Assembly (NCBI GenBank): GCA_030646695.1 | Contig: JAUSLF010000078.1 | Span: 1-64,000, forward strand | Length of the DNA: 64,000 bases | DNA from: Nitrosomonadaceae bacterium | Lineage (GTDB): Bacteria; Pseudomonadota; Gammaproteobacteria; Burkholderiales; Nitrosomonadaceae | Direction of reading: 5' to 3' | In this document: positions 7,612-19,184 of the stretch, in pieces | Layout of the letters: each line of letters starts with the position of its first letter | Numbering within the stretch: the stretch's first letter is position 1 | Translations under genes and position numbers: made by a program | Notes under the pieces: model-generated | What the model saw: the letters and a program-made list of their open reading frames with translations, nothing else | Database searches by the model: none | What the model was told of the DNA's origin: nothing

Positions 7612-8708
7612 GTCTTCACCAGTTTTGGATGCGTCTGTATGCTCATTAAAATACCAAAACCCAGCAGCATTGTCACCATCGACGTACCGCCATAGCTGAT
7701 CAGCGGCAACGGCACCCCCACTACCGGCAGAATGCCGGCGACCATGCCGATGTTAACAAAAATATAGGTGAAAAAGGTCAATGTGATCGAGCCTGCGATA
7801 AGACGGGTGAACTGGGTCGAAGCATTGGCGGTGATCACCATGCCGCGGCCTATTACCACCAGATACAGCAGCAACAGCAATATATTACCCATCAACCCGA
7901 ATTCCTCGGAGAACACTGCAAAGATGAAATCGGTACTTTTCTCAGGAAGAAAATCGAGATGGGTCTGGGTGCCAGACTGCCAGCCTTTACCGATGACGCC
8001 GCCGGAACCGATGGCAATGGTGGACTGGATGGTGTGATAGCCCGCTCCCAGTGGATCCTGGGTGGGATCAAACAGCGTCATGACACGGCGACGCTGGTAG
8101 TCGTGCAGCATCGACCACAGCACCGGCAGGCTGCCTAACGCGGCAAGTAACAATCCGGCTATGATGCGCCACGATAGCCCGGCGAGAAACAGCACGTAGA
8201 AACCGCTGGAGGCAATCAGCAGCGTGGTACCCAAATCCGGCTGTCGCAGAATCAGCAACAGCGGCAGCAGCAGCAGCAACGTTGCTACCGCGTAATCGCG
8301 CAACCGCAGGGTGGTCTCGTGCTTGTCGAAATACCACGCCATCATCAGCGGCACGGCAAGTTTCATCAGCTCGGAAGGCTGGATGCGGGTCACGCCGATG
8401 TTCAGCCAACGCCGTGCACCATTGTGAATCTCGCCGAACAGCGCCACCCCGATCAGCAGCATGAGGCCAATCATATAGAGCGGCACCGCCAGGCGCATGA
8501 TGTGCTGCAACGGGATGTTGGCAACCAGCCACATGACAGTAAGCGCTACCAGCATGTTGATCGCCTGGTTGCTGACGCGGCTGAGGTTCGCATCGGTGGC
8601 GCTGTACAGCACCAGCAGACCGATCAGCATCAGCAACAATACTCCACCCAACAGAAAATTATCCACATAGCGCGTGAGGTAGTGCCACAGGCGTACAGAG
8701 CTAGTCAT
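7608..8708 (-). CDS. rodA: RodA, SEDS peptidoglycan glycosyltransferase
   Basis: A polytopic inner-membrane protein of about 366 residues with some ten hydrophobic segments. It polymerises lipid II into glycan strands together with PBP2 during cell elongation. SEDS-family signatures are visible: RWLNIG in the first half, QPDLGTTLL near residue 165, the large extracellular loop with FLPEKSTDFIFAV, and the C-terminal PLISYGGTSM. I chose the internal ATG at 8708; an in-frame ATG at 8726 would lengthen the overlap with mrdA from 8 to 26 bases. Transcription runs from mrdA into rodA and on to rlpA. Confidence 0.95.
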   Translation of the reverse strand: MTSSVRLWHYLTRYVDNFLLGGVLLLMLIGLLVLYSATDANLSRVSNQAINMLVALTVMWLVANIPLQHIMRLAVPLYMIGLMLLIGVALFGEIHNGARRWLNIGVTRIQPSELMKLAVPLMMAWYFDKHETTLRLRDYAVATLLLLLPLLLILRQPDLGTTLLIASSGFYVLFLAGLSWRIIAGLLLAALGSLPVLWSMLHDYQRRRVMTLFDPTQDPLGAGYHTIQSTIAIGSGGVIGKGWQSGTQTHLDFLPEKSTDFIFAVFSEEFGLMGNILLLLLYLVVIGRGMVITANASTQFTRLIAGSITLTFFTYIFVNIGMVAGILPVVGVPLPLISYGGTSMVTMLLGFGILMSIQTHPKLVKT

Positions 8709-10605
8709 GCGCGCCCTCTTCGTCATCAGCCGTCTCTACCGCTGCACCAGCGGGCAACTTGCCAAGCAGGAAGTAGTCAATCACCAGTCGCGCAATCGGC
8801 GCAGCGGTAGAGCCGCCATGCCCGCCGTTCTCCACCAGTACCGCCAGTGCGATTTTCGGCTTGTCAGCCGGCGCATAAGCAATGAATAGTGCGTGATCGC
8901 GATGGCGCTCCTGAATCTTGCTTTCCACATATTTCTCCCCCTGCTTCATGCCGATCACCTGCGAGGTGCCGGTCTTACCGGCAAAAGTATACGCAGCACC
9001 CGCACCGGCACGCGCTGCGGTACCGCCGGGGCGGGTCACATCCACCAGCGCATTATGCACTCGCGTCAGATTTTCTGGATTGAGATCGAGTGTGTAGAGC
9101 GGCTGCGTGACAATGTCACGCAATGCACCCGTCTTGCTGTTCTGAACCTGTTTTACCAGATGCGGGCGGAAGGCAGTGCCGTTGCCGGCAAGTATTGCCG
9201 TAGCAAAAGCCAGCTGCAGCGGGGTGGCCAGATTGTAGCCTTGGCCGATACCAACGGAAATCGTATCGCCAGCATACCATTTCTGCTTATGCCGCCTCAT
9301 TTTCCATTCCTGCGAGGGCAACAGACCGGGGACTTCGCCTTCGATGTCAATCCCGGTTAGTTTGCCCAATCCGAACTGACTGATGAAACTGAAAATTTTA
9401 GCTATGCCGAGGTCATTGGCAAGCCCGTAGTAGTATGTATCGCAGGAAATGACCAGGGATTTGTGCAGGTCCACACTGCCATGACCACCCACTTTCCAGT
9501 CGCGGTAGCGATGGCTGCTACCGGGCAGGCTGAAGTAGCCAGCGTCACTGATGGTGTACTGGGGGGTACGTTTTTTCAGCTCCAGGCCAGCCAGCGCCAT
9601 GAACGGCTTGAATGTGGAACCCGGCGGATAAAGGCCGCGCAGTGCACGATTATTCAGTGGCCTGTCGATGGAATTGTTGAGCAGGTCCCAGTTCTCTGAG
9701 TCGATACCATCGACAAAAAGATTGGGGTCGAAGCCTGGCTTGCTGACAAATGCAAGCACGTCGCCGCTAGTCGGATCGATTGCCACCAACGCGCCACGCC
9801 GGTCACCGAATGCCTGTTCTGCAACCTCCTGTAATTTAGCGTCGAGCGACAGCTTTAGATTGTTGCCAGAGATCGGCGGAGTGCGCGACAGTACCCGTAC
9901 CGCCCGGCCGGATGCGTCAGTTTCCACTTCCTCAAAACCAGTGATGCCATGCAGTTCTTTTTCATAACTCTGTTCGATACCGATTTTGCCAATATAATTG
10001 GAGCCGCGGTAATTGGTGGAGTCCCCGCTGGCTTCCAGTTGCTTCAGATCTTGATGATTGATGCGGCTGATATAACCCACCACGTGCGATGTGCCCTCCC
10101 CTTTCGGATATTGACGGAACAAACGCGCCTTGATTTCCACCTCGGGGAAGCGATAGCGGTTGGCGGCAAAGCGCGCTACTTCGACGTCCGATAAACGGGT
10201 GCGTATGGGCAGGCTTTCATATCGCTTGCTTTCCCCCACCAGTTTCTTGAAGCGCTTGCGGTCTCTCGCCGCTATCTCGACCACGCTGGCCAGTTCGTTG
10301 ATAGTGGCCTCAAGGTTGGCGTTCCTGCCCGGTATAATTTCCAGCGTGTACGCTGAATAATTGTGTGCCAATACCTCGCCATTGCGATCAAGAATCAGGC
10401 CGCGGTCGGGTGCAAGGGGTGAAATGGATATGCGGTTGGCTTCCGCCAGAGTGTGATAATGCTCGCGCTGCGATACCTGTAAATAAAAAAAACGGGCAAA
10501 GAGCAAACCGAACAGTAACAGGACAAAGCCGGCACTGATGGCAAGCCGCAACTGGAAATAGCGCAGTTCACGTCCGTGATTGCGAAGCTCGACTGTACCG
10601 CTCAT
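8701..10605 (-). CDS. mrdA: penicillin-binding protein 2 (PBP2), elongation transpeptidase
   Basis: A 634-residue class B PBP that cross-links peptidoglycan along the side wall as RodA's partner. It has one N-terminal membrane anchor (about 20-42), a dimerisation/pedestal region (about 60-230) and a transpeptidase domain. The active-site motifs are present: STFK in YPPGSTFKPFMAL, the SxN-type motif SCDTYYYG, and KTGT in FAGKTGTSQV. The length matches the family. The start codon overlaps the mreD stop by four bases, keeping translation of mreD, mrdA and rodA linked. Confidence 0.96.
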   Translation of the reverse strand: MSGTVELRNHGRELRYFQLRLAISAGFVLLLFGLLFARFFYLQVSQREHYHTLAEANRISISPLAPDRGLILDRNGEVLAHNYSAYTLEIIPGRNANLEATINELASVVEIAARDRKRFKKLVGESKRYESLPIRTRLSDVEVARFAANRYRFPEVEIKARLFRQYPKGEGTSHVVGYISRINHQDLKQLEASGDSTNYRGSNYIGKIGIEQSYEKELHGITGFEEVETDASGRAVRVLSRTPPISGNNLKLSLDAKLQEVAEQAFGDRRGALVAIDPTSGDVLAFVSKPGFDPNLFVDGIDSENWDLLNNSIDRPLNNRALRGLYPPGSTFKPFMALAGLELKKRTPQYTISDAGYFSLPGSSHRYRDWKVGGHGSVDLHKSLVISCDTYYYGLANDLGIAKIFSFISQFGLGKLTGIDIEGEVPGLLPSQEWKMRRHKQKWYAGDTISVGIGQGYNLATPLQLAFATAILAGNGTAFRPHLVKQVQNSKTGALRDIVTQPLYTLDLNPENLTRVHNALVDVTRPGGTAARAGAGAAYTFAGKTGTSQVIGMKQGEKYVESKIQERHRDHALFIAYAPADKPKIALAVLVENGGHGGSTAAPIARLVIDYFLLGKLPAGAAVETADDEEGAHD

Positions 10606-11123
10606 AGCGCATCGGGATCAGGTTTTCGCCTCTGGGGCATTTTCACTAAAGCGGGAAGCAACGGCCACAGCAGCATACCGCTAGCACTGGCAAGAAAAAA
10701 ATCCCAGCCAGGCAGATTGGCACCGGCCAGCAGCCCGGTCAGCAGTATGATGAGTTGCGCCGAGAGCAGCAGCAGCCCGACCTGCGGCGCCTGCTTGTAC
10801 AGACTGAAGATGCGTAGGCGCCTGTGCAGCAGCAGCGCAATGAAAGCCATCACACTGTATGCCAAGGCATGCTGCCCGAATATGCTGGCATCGCCGACAT
10901 CCATCAGCAGGCCCATGGTAAAAGCCACGCTCATGCCGACCCGTTGCGGCTGGTTGATACTCCAGTAAAGCACCACTAGAGCGACGAAATCCGGGCGCAG
11001 CAGCAGGGCAAGGCCTTGCAGTGGTAACAGATTCAACAGCAGTGCTGCCGTCAGACTGAGAACGATGAACCGGCTCCTGACATGCGATAGGACTTCTTGC
11101 TGGGAAGAATTAACGAATGCCAA
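10602..11123 (-). CDS. mreD: MreD, rod-shape determining membrane protein
   Basis: A 173-residue inner-membrane protein with about five hydrophobic helices and little soluble sequence, as expected for MreD of the elongasome. The region FTMGLLMDVGDASIFGQHA is the usual conserved stretch. Its start overlaps the mreC stop by 14 bases and its stop overlaps mrdA by four. Identity rests on topology and on its position between mreC and mrdA, which is near-invariant in betaproteobacteria. Confidence 0.93.
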   Translation of the reverse strand: MAFVNSSQQEVLSHVRSRFIVLSLTAALLLNLLPLQGLALLLRPDFVALVVLYWSINQPQRVGMSVAFTMGLLMDVGDASIFGQHALAYSVMAFIALLLHRRLRIFSLYKQAPQVGLLLLSAQLIILLTGLLAGANLPGWDFFLASASGMLLWPLLPALVKMPQRRKPDPDAL

Positions 11124-12012
11124 TTTTTCCTCGTTTTTTATCTTCGGGTTTGGTTTCCACGGACTCCACCGGTCTTTCCGGAATAGGCGGCAGTGGCGAC
11201 AGGATTAATACCTGCCGGTTGCGATTTACTCCGGCAGCAGGCGTGCAGGTAATGCGGGCAAAAGCATAAGCGGCATTGCTTTCTATTTTCGATACCAGCG
11301 CTACCGGCAGGCCGGGCGGGTAAATGCCATCTATTCCGGAAGTAACCAGTAAATCACCATGCTGAATGTCAGCGTTGGCTGCCAGATAGCGCAATTCCAG
11401 TGTTCCGTCCTCGCCTGTGCCCGACACCATCGAACGCAGGCCGCTGCGTACCAGCTGCACCGGTACCGAATGATCTTTATCCGTGATCAGCGTCACCTCG
11501 GACAGCCATGGATAGACGCGTGTGATTTGTCCTACCACACCTGCACCATCCACCACTACCTGGCCGGGCTGGATGCCATTCTGACTTCCCTTGTCGAGTA
11601 TGACTTTGCGGCTGAAGGGATCGTGCGGAATATACAGAATCTCTGCCAGGGTGGTTTTGCTTTCAGCTCGCTGCCCCGCTTCCAGCAAGTTGCGCAACTG
11701 CGCATTTTCAGCCTCCAGTGCCAGCAGCCGCTGCAGCTGCCCCTGATCGGCAAGGTGCTGTTGCCGCAGATGGGCGATCTCGTCGATTGGGTTCCGGTTG
11801 ACGAAAAGTCCGCTCACCTGATCATAGATCGCTGCCGGAACATGGGCCAGTCTCTGTAACGGATAGATCGCCACGGCGATAGTCTGGCGAATTTCAGGGA
11901 GGTATTTGAACCGGGTATCGATCACCATCAGCAACAGTGACAACAGTGCAAAAAACACCAGACGCGCCAGCAGACCGGGGCCGTGTCTGAAAAACTGCGG
12001 GGCTGTTTCCAT
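11110..12012 (-). CDS. mreC: MreC, rod-shape determining protein
   Basis: About 300 residues. It has a short cytoplasmic N-terminus, one membrane helix (LVFFALLSLLLMVID), a periplasmic coiled coil (about 60-110, LRQQHLADQGQLQRLLALEA) and the paired beta-barrel domains of MreC. It links MreB in the cytoplasm with PBP2 in the periplasm. The frame stays open to 12072, but the ATG at 12012 gives the family's usual N-terminus (METAPQFFRHGPG), so I use it. A Pro- and Lys-rich tail follows the barrel. It is preceded by mreB with a 68-base gap. Confidence 0.95.
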   Translation of the reverse strand: METAPQFFRHGPGLLARLVFFALLSLLLMVIDTRFKYLPEIRQTIAVAIYPLQRLAHVPAAIYDQVSGLFVNRNPIDEIAHLRQQHLADQGQLQRLLALEAENAQLRNLLEAGQRAESKTTLAEILYIPHDPFSRKVILDKGSQNGIQPGQVVVDGAGVVGQITRVYPWLSEVTLITDKDHSVPVQLVRSGLRSMVSGTGEDGTLELRYLAANADIQHGDLLVTSGIDGIYPPGLPVALVSKIESNAAYAFARITCTPAAGVNRNRQVLILSPLPPIPERPVESVETKPEDKKRGKIGIR

Positions 12013-12080
12013 CACATTCCGTGTTTCAGGTCTCGGGGCGCACCCAACCCGGGTACCCTGATCCCAATACACAAAACCGT

Positions 12081-13280
<1,200 letters not shown>

Positions 13281-13568
13281 ATGTCACTGTCTCTGGACGA
13301 TATAAAACGCGTTGCAAACCTTGCTTGCATTGAAGTCAGTGAAACTGAGGCAGCCACTGCGCTGACCCAGCTATCCGGTATTTTCGGCCTGATCGAGCAA
13401 ATGCAGGCGGTGGACACGTCTGCCATCGAGCCTATGTCCCACGCTCAGGATGTGGTGCAGCGGTTGCGCGATGATACGGTAACCGAGTCCGATCAGCGCG
13501 AATTATTTCAGTCGATAGCCCCCAAGACCGAAGCAGGGCTTTATCTGGTGCCGAAAGTCATTGAGTGA
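13281..13568 (+). CDS. gatC: aspartyl/glutamyl-tRNA amidotransferase subunit C
   Basis: A 95-residue GatC. It stabilises the GatCAB complex, which amidates Glu-tRNA(Gln) and Asp-tRNA(Asn) to the Gln and Asn forms. The N-terminal pattern [18 protein letters not shown] and the later EPMSHA segment are typical, and the length is normal. The stop sits in the stretch that precedes gatA, and the three gat genes follow each other as one operon in the order C-A-B. Confidence 0.95.
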   Translation: MSLSLDDIKRVANLACIEVSETEAATALTQLSGIFGLIEQMQAVDTSAIEPMSHAQDVVQRLRDDTVTESDQRELFQSIAPKTEAGLYLVPKVIE

Positions 13569-13633
13569 TGCGTCCGCATGACTTTGGAATCCACCCCCCA
13601 CTTTTCTACGATCTATCCCGCCTTGCAAATACC

Positions 13634-15094
13634 ATGTTGAATTCCAGTCTCAAGCAGCTCTCTGCTCTGCTCGCCGCCAAAAAAATCTCCAGCGTCGAAC
13701 TGACCGGCGAATTCCTCAAGCGCGTAAAGGCATTGAACCCGGATTACAATGCTTTCATCACGGTCGACGAAAAAATGAGCCTCGCTCAGGCACAGGCCGC
13801 CGATGCGATGATTGCATCCGGGCAGGCGCGCCCGCTGACCGGCATTCCCATTGCCCAGAAAGACATTTTCTGTACCAAGGGATGGTTGACCACCTGCGGG
13901 TCGAAAATGCTGTCCAATTTCGTTTCGCCCTACGATGCCGGTGTAATCGAGCGTTTCAATGCCGTCGGCGCGGTAAATATCGGCAAAACCAACATGGATG
14001 AATTTGCCATGGGGTCGAGCAACGAGACCTCATTCTACGGTCCGGTAAAAAACCCCTGGGATATCACGGCAGTGCCGGGCGGCAGCTCCGGCGGTTCGGC
14101 TTGTGCTGTGGCTGCACGCATGGCGCCCGCCGCCACCGGCACTGACACTGGCGGCTCCATCCGCCAGCCGGCGGCTTTATGCGGCATTTCCGGCATCAAA
14201 CCGACTTACGGGCTGGTGTCACGCTACGGCATGATCGCGTTTGCTTCGAGTCTTGACCAAGGTGGGCCGATGGCGAAATCGGCGGAAGATCTGGCCTTGA
14301 TGTTGAACGTCATGGCGGGATTCGATACGCGCGACTCGACCAGTCTGCAGCGTGCGTCCGAGGACTACGCGCGCGATCTGGCAAAGCCGCTGCAAGGTCT
14401 GCGTATCGGCTTGCCAAAAGAATATTTCGTCGAGGGGATGAGCGCCGATGTGGCGCGTGCAGTGGAGGCAGCCATCGGGGAATATCGCAAGCTCGGCGCA
14501 GAAACGGTGGAAGTGTCGCTGCCCAATACCAAACTCTCGATACCCGTTTACTATGTGCTGGCCCCGGCGGAGGCGTCAAGCAATCTATCCCGTTTTGATG
14601 GTGTGCGCTACGGCCATCGCGCTCCAGAATATATCGATCTCAATGACATGTACCAGAAAAGCCGGGCGCAGGGTTTTGGCGCAGAAGTGAAACGCCGCAT
14701 TCTGATCGGCACCTACGTGCTGTCGCACGGTTATTACGACGCTTACTACATTCAGGCGCAGAAACTGCGCCGCCTGATTGCGCAGGATTTTGCCGCAGCC
14801 TTCGCGCAGTGCGACATCATCATGGGGCCGACCACGCCCACAACCGCATTTGCCCTGGGAGAAAAAAGCGGCAATCCGGTGCAGATGTATCTGTCCGATA
14901 CCTACACTATCGCCACCAATCTGGCCGGACTGCCTGGCATGTCCATTCCTGCGGGCTTTGGCGATAATAACCGGCCGGTGGGTTTGCATATCATCGGCAA
15001 TTATTTTGCCGAAGCACAAATGCTGAATGTGGCCCACCAGTACCAGCAAGTAACTGATTGGCATATGCGGATGCCCGACAAACTGACTGCCTGA
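13634..15094 (+). CDS. gatA: aspartyl/glutamyl-tRNA amidotransferase subunit A
   Basis: A 486-residue amidase that releases ammonia from glutamine for GatB. The amidase signature is intact: the catalytic Lys in PIAQKD, then [13 protein letters not shown] with the cis-Ser and nucleophile Ser of the Ser-Ser-Lys triad, then [12 protein letters not shown]. The frame is open from 13565, but the ATG at 13634 gives the standard N-terminus ([14 protein letters not shown]); the upstream part looks like read-through leader. It sits between gatC and gatB. Confidence 0.96.
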   Translation: MLNSSLKQLSALLAAKKISSVELTGEFLKRVKALNPDYNAFITVDEKMSLAQAQAADAMIASGQARPLTGIPIAQKDIFCTKGWLTTCGSKMLSNFVSPYDAGVIERFNAVGAVNIGKTNMDEFAMGSSNETSFYGPVKNPWDITAVPGGSSGGSACAVAARMAPAATGTDTGGSIRQPAALCGISGIKPTYGLVSRYGMIAFASSLDQGGPMAKSAEDLALMLNVMAGFDTRDSTSLQRASEDYARDLAKPLQGLRIGLPKEYFVEGMSADVARAVEAAIGEYRKLGAETVEVSLPNTKLSIPVYYVLAPAEASSNLSRFDGVRYGHRAPEYIDLNDMYQKSRAQGFGAEVKRRILIGTYVLSHGYYDAYYIQAQKLRRLIAQDFAAAFAQCDIIMGPTTPTTAFALGEKSGNPVQMYLSDTYTIATNLAGLPGMSIPAGFGDNNRPVGLHIIGNYFAEAQMLNVAHQYQQVTDWHMRMPDKLTA

Positions 15095-15113
15095 ACTGTA
15101 GAGATACGAAAAA

Positions 15114-16691
15114 ATGCAATGGGAAATCGTAATTGGTCTTGAGGTGCATACGCAACTCTCGACCAGATCAAAAATATTCTCCGGCGCACCGACTGCGTTT
15201 GGCGCGGCGCCTAACAGCCAGGCCTGCGCGGTGGATATCGCGCTGCCGGGCGTGTTGCCGGTATTGAATCGCGGCGCAGTGGAACGGGCGATTAAATTTG
15301 GTTTGGCGGTGGGTGCAAAAATTAATTCGCCTTCAATCTTTGCGCGCAAGAATTATTTTTATCCCGACCTGCCCAAAGGTTATCAGATCAGCCAATACGA
15401 GCTGCCGGTGGTTGCAGGCGGCAGTGTAAAAATTCAGATTGGCGGCGATGGCAACGAGTGCGAGAAAACCATCCGTCTTACCCGGGCGCACCTGGAGGAA
15501 GATGCGGGCAAGTCGCTGCATGAGGATTTTCAAGGCATGACCGGCATTGATTTGAATCGTGCCGGCACGCCGCTGCTGGAAATCGTTTCCGAGCCGGATA
15601 TGCGCAGCAGCGCAGAAGCGGTGGCTTTTGCCAAAACCCTGCACTCGCTGGTGCGCTGGATCGACATCTGCGACGGCAACATGCAGGAAGGTTCGTTCCG
15701 CTGCGACGCCAATGTATCGGTAAGGCCCCTCGGCTCGGACAAGCTCGGCACCCGCTGCGAAATCAAAAACCTCAACTCATTCCGCTTTCTCGAAAAGGCG
15801 ATTGACTACGAGGCCAAGCGGCAGATAGAGATTCTGGAGGATGGCGGAACCATACGCCAGGAAACCCGGCTCTACGACTCGGACAAGGATGAAACCCGCA
15901 CCATGCGCAGCAAGGAAGACGCGCAGGATTACCGCTATTTCCCCGATCCGGATTTGCTGCCGCTCGAAATCTCTGCGGATTGGATCGAGGAAATCCGAGC
16001 TTCCACACCAGAACTCCCAATGTCGAGGCGTTATCGTTTTATGGCACGTGACGCAGCCAGCTACGTAGCTATGCTCCAAGAGCATTTGGACATAGATTTT
16101 GAAGCTGATCTGCATGATTGGGTCCAGCAAACCCACCGTGAAATTATTGCTCCAGATACTCAGAAAACTTATGCGCTTTCTGCATATGATGCAGCAATGC
16201 TAACGGCTGATAAAAACACGGCAGATTACTTTGAGAAAGTAATCAATGATGTTGGAAGTGCAAATACAAAACTATGTGCAAATTGGATGACGGGCGAAGT
16301 GAGTGGACGCTTGCACAAAGAAGCGCTGGATATCGCGCAATGCCCTGTCAGCCCGGCACAATTGGCAGGACTGCTGTTATGCATCAGCGACGGAACCGTT
16401 TCGGGGAAAACCGCCAAGGACGTGTTCGACGCCATGTGGCGCGGCGAATGTGATGGCAATGCCGACATCATTATCGAGACCAAGGGTCTGAAACAGATCT
16501 CGGATGCGGGCGAGATCGAGCAACTCATAGATGGCATTCTTGCCGCCAACCCGCAGCAGGTAGCCGATTATCGCAATGGCAAAGAAAAAGCTTTCAATTC
16601 CCTTGTTGGCCAGGCGATGAAGGCCACCAAGGGTAAGGCCAACCCTGCACAGGTAAACGAGTTGTTGAAGAAGAAACTAGGAAATCTCTAA
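15114..16691 (+). CDS. gatB: aspartyl/glutamyl-tRNA amidotransferase subunit B with an extra segment
   Basis: A 525-residue GatB, the kinase-amidotransferase core that binds the mischarged tRNA. The opening [13 protein letters not shown], the [15 protein letters not shown] region and [12 protein letters not shown] are family hallmarks. GatB is usually near 480 residues; the surplus is an insert of about 40 residues, roughly 311-352, between the cradle domain (ending near MSRRYRFM) and the helical domain (starting [12 protein letters not shown]). The DNA from about 16040 to 16300 is visibly more AT-rich, and uses different codons, than the flanking gatB sequence. The C-terminal YqeY-like tail is intact, so the frame is functional. 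Confidence 0.95.
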   Translation: MQWEIVIGLEVHTQLSTRSKIFSGAPTAFGAAPNSQACAVDIALPGVLPVLNRGAVERAIKFGLAVGAKINSPSIFARKNYFYPDLPKGYQISQYELPVVAGGSVKIQIGGDGNECEKTIRLTRAHLEEDAGKSLHEDFQGMTGIDLNRAGTPLLEIVSEPDMRSSAEAVAFAKTLHSLVRWIDICDGNMQEGSFRCDANVSVRPLGSDKLGTRCEIKNLNSFRFLEKAIDYEAKRQIEILEDGGTIRQETRLYDSDKDETRTMRSKEDAQDYRYFPDPDLLPLEISADWIEEIRASTPELPMSRRYRFMARDAASYVAMLQEHLDIDFEADLHDWVQQTHREIIAPDTQKTYALSAYDAAMLTADKNTADYFEKVINDVGSANTKLCANWMTGEVSGRLHKEALDIAQCPVSPAQLAGLLLCISDGTVSGKTAKDVFDAMWRGECDGNADIIIETKGLKQISDAGEIEQLIDGILAANPQQVADYRNGKEKAFNSLVGQAMKATKGKANPAQVNELLKKKLGNL

Positions 16692-16803
16692 ACCAGATTC
16701 ACGTTCCAATCTCACCCCAAGTGATGTGCGATACTTTGCCAAACCCCACGAAGCATGGCAGAATCCCGCCCCTGCCATCTGCTGAACCCCCATTTCCACA
16801 CCC

Positions 16804-18729
16804 ATGCCTCTCATTACTCTCGAAAAAGTCTGTCTTGCCTTTGGTCACCATGCGCTGCTTGATCATGTGGATTTACAGCTTGATCCGGGCGAACGCATCG
16901 GCCTGATTGGCCGGAACGGCGGCGGCAAGTCCAGTTTGTTGCGCGTTTTGGCCGGTGAAATCAAACTGGATGATGGCAAGGTATGGCGCGCGCCCGCATT
17001 GAAGCTGGCCTATGTGCCGCAGGAACCGGAACTGGATGCAGCTAGTACGGTGTTCCAGGAGGTGTCCAACGGCTTGGGTGCCGTCAGTCAAGTGCTGCTC
17101 GATTACCACGAGGTGTCTCATGCTTTGAGTGACGGTGCAGGAGATACCGAAGCACTGCTTGATCGCTTGCAGGATTTGCAGGGCAAACTGGAAGCCCAGG
17201 ATGGTTGGCGCATCCAGGGCAAGGTGGAGACCGTCATCCACCAGCTTAACCTTCCCGAAGATACTTTGATCGGACACCTTTCCGGCGGACTGAAAAAGCG
17301 GGTCGCGCTGGCGCGCGCACTGGTAGTGTCGCCCGACGTGCTGCTGCTGGATGAGCCAACCAATCACCTGGATTTCTCCTCCATTGAATGGCTGGAAGGA
17401 TTGCTCAAGGATTTTGCCGGCAGTGTGCTGTTCGTCACCCATGACCGGCGTTTTCTGGATAATGTGGCAACACGCATTATCGAGCTTGATCGCGGTAAGT
17501 TAGCGACTTTTCCATGCAAGTTCGCAGAATATCAACACAAAAAGGAGGAGATGCTGGAAGTTGAGGCCACCCACAACCAGAAATTTGACAAGGTATTGGC
17601 GCAAGAAGAAGTCTGGATACGTAAAGGCATACAGGCACGCCGTACGCGCAATGAAGGCAGAGTACGGCAACTGGAGGCGCTACGGCTGGAGCGGGCGGCG
17701 CGGCGCAACCGGGTGGGGACGGTCAATCTCAGCGTGGATGAAGGCGCACGATCCGGACGCGTGGTGGCTGAATTGGAGCACGTCAGCAAAAGTTATGGCG
17801 ACAAAATCGTCATCAAGGATTTTTCCTGCCGCATCATGCGTGGCGACCGGGTGGGGCTGCTGGGACCCAATGGCGCCGGAAAGTCCACCCTGCTGAAGCT
17901 GATACTGGGTGAATTGCAGCCCGATAACGGCATAGTGCGGCAGGGAACTAAACTTGCCGTGGCTTATTTCGACCAGATGCGCGAGCAACTGAACGAGGAA
18001 GCGACGCTGATAGACACCATCAGCCAAGGCTCGGATTTCATCGAAATCGGCGGGGCGAAGAAACACGTCATCAGCTATCTGGAGGATTTCCTGTTTGCGC
18101 CGGAGCGAGCGCGCTCACCCGTAAAATCGCTCTCCGGCGGCGAGCGCAATCGGCTGTTGCTGGCACGCTTATTCACCCGTCCCAGCAACGTGCTGGTGCT
18201 CGATGAACCCACCAACGATCTGGACATCGAAACCCTGGAGTTGCTGGAAGTGTTGCTGCAAGAGTATTCCGGCACCCTGTTTCTGGTCAGCCACGATCGC
18301 GCATTTCTCGACAACGTCGTGACTCAGGTGATCGCATTTGAGGGCGATGGCATACTGCGGGAATATGTTGGCGGCTACGACGACTGGGTGCGGGCGAAGA
18401 ACTTTGTGAAAACGGCGGCAAAACAGGAAGCGGTTCAACTGCAGCCCCTGGCCTCATCGGTAAAAGTGTCCAAACCGACCTTCCGCGCCAAATTGAGCTC
18501 CAATGAAATGCGCGAACTGGAGGCACTGCCAGCGAAGATCGAAATCCTGGAACGGGAACAGGCTGACATTACCCACCGGCTGGGCACCCCGGCTATTTAC
18601 CGCGATAACCCGGAGGAAGCGAGAGCACTGCAAGCACGCTTTGCCGCCGTCGAGGAAAAACTCATAAACTGTCTTGCTCGATGGGATGAACTGGAAGCAA
18701 AACACATAACGGCTGGCGGAAAGAAATAG
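16804..18729 (+). CDS. uup: Uup-type ABC-F ATPase
   Basis: A 641-residue soluble ABC-F protein with two ATP-binding cassettes in one chain. Walker A motifs are GRNGGGKSS (about 36) and GPNGAGKST (about 358); signature motifs are LSGGLKKRV and LSGGERNRL; Walker B strands end in LLLDEPTNHLD and LVLDEPTNDLD. The C-terminal region (about 560-635) forms the coiled-coil tail that defines Uup, a branched-DNA and ribosome-associated factor in E. coli. There is no membrane segment, so this is not a transporter. It follows gatB with a gap of 112 bases and no obvious terminator between. Confidence 0.92.
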   Translation: MPLITLEKVCLAFGHHALLDHVDLQLDPGERIGLIGRNGGGKSSLLRVLAGEIKLDDGKVWRAPALKLAYVPQEPELDAASTVFQEVSNGLGAVSQVLLDYHEVSHALSDGAGDTEALLDRLQDLQGKLEAQDGWRIQGKVETVIHQLNLPEDTLIGHLSGGLKKRVALARALVVSPDVLLLDEPTNHLDFSSIEWLEGLLKDFAGSVLFVTHDRRFLDNVATRIIELDRGKLATFPCKFAEYQHKKEEMLEVEATHNQKFDKVLAQEEVWIRKGIQARRTRNEGRVRQLEALRLERAARRNRVGTVNLSVDEGARSGRVVAELEHVSKSYGDKIVIKDFSCRIMRGDRVGLLGPNGAGKSTLLKLILGELQPDNGIVRQGTKLAVAYFDQMREQLNEEATLIDTISQGSDFIEIGGAKKHVISYLEDFLFAPERARSPVKSLSGGERNRLLLARLFTRPSNVLVLDEPTNDLDIETLELLEVLLQEYSGTLFLVSHDRAFLDNVVTQVIAFEGDGILREYVGGYDDWVRAKNFVKTAAKQEAVQLQPLASSVKVSKPTFRAKLSSNEMRELEALPAKIEILEREQADITHRLGTPAIYRDNPEEARALQARFAAVEEKLINCLARWDELEAKHITAGGKK

Positions 18730-18821
18730 TGACGGATTCCAGTGTTTCTTACCACTTTATTCATTGACCGAAAATGATACATCGTTTAGAGTTACTCTTT
18801 TTGAAGAGGGGGGTGCCCACA

Positions 18822-19157
18822 ATGAAACAATCAGCAATGGTAAAACTACTTGCCGGAAGCCTGCTCCTGGCAATTTCCAGTGTAGCTCAGGCTCAAGCTG
18901 TCGGCGACGCCGCAGCGGGCAAGAAAAAAGCTTCCATGTGCGCCGGCTGCCATGACATAGAGGGCTATCGTACCGCCTTCCCCAAGGTCTACCATGTGCC
19001 CAGGCTCAGAGGGCAGCATGGCGCTTACATGATCAAGGCGCTGGAAGGCTACAAGTCTGGTAACCGTAGCCATCCCAGTATGGATGCCATCGCGGCCACC
19101 CTTTCCGCGCAGGATATGCAGGATGTAGTCGCCTATTACACCAGCGGTGGAAGATAA
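18822..19157 (+). CDS. small periplasmic c-type cytochrome
   Basis: A protein of about 111 residues with a cleavable signal (ending AQA) and one CAGCH heme-binding motif; the axial Met is probably the one in HPSMDAIAATLS. It resembles class I cytochromes c of the c4/c553 kind. The frame is open from 18774, but the ATG at 18822, preceded by a GAGGGGGG stretch, gives a normal signal peptide and is preferred. The next gene, 27 bases on, encodes a close relative, so the pair probably arose by duplication and is co-expressed. Likely role: electron carrier in respiration. Confidence 0.88.
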   Translation: MKQSAMVKLLAGSLLLAISSVAQAQAVGDAAAGKKKASMCAGCHDIEGYRTAFPKVYHVPRLRGQHGAYMIKALEGYKSGNRSHPSMDAIAATLSAQDMQDVVAYYTSGGR

Positions 19158-19184
19158 TTTCATCATTCACGTAAGGAAATCATT

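Noticed and set aside
8655-8670. DnaA box TTATCCACA inside rodA
   Set aside because: A single site within a conserved coding region, best explained by codon choice.
13565-13633. Upstream start of gatA
   Set aside because: The extra residues do not resemble GatA N-termini, while the ATG at 13634 gives the standard start.
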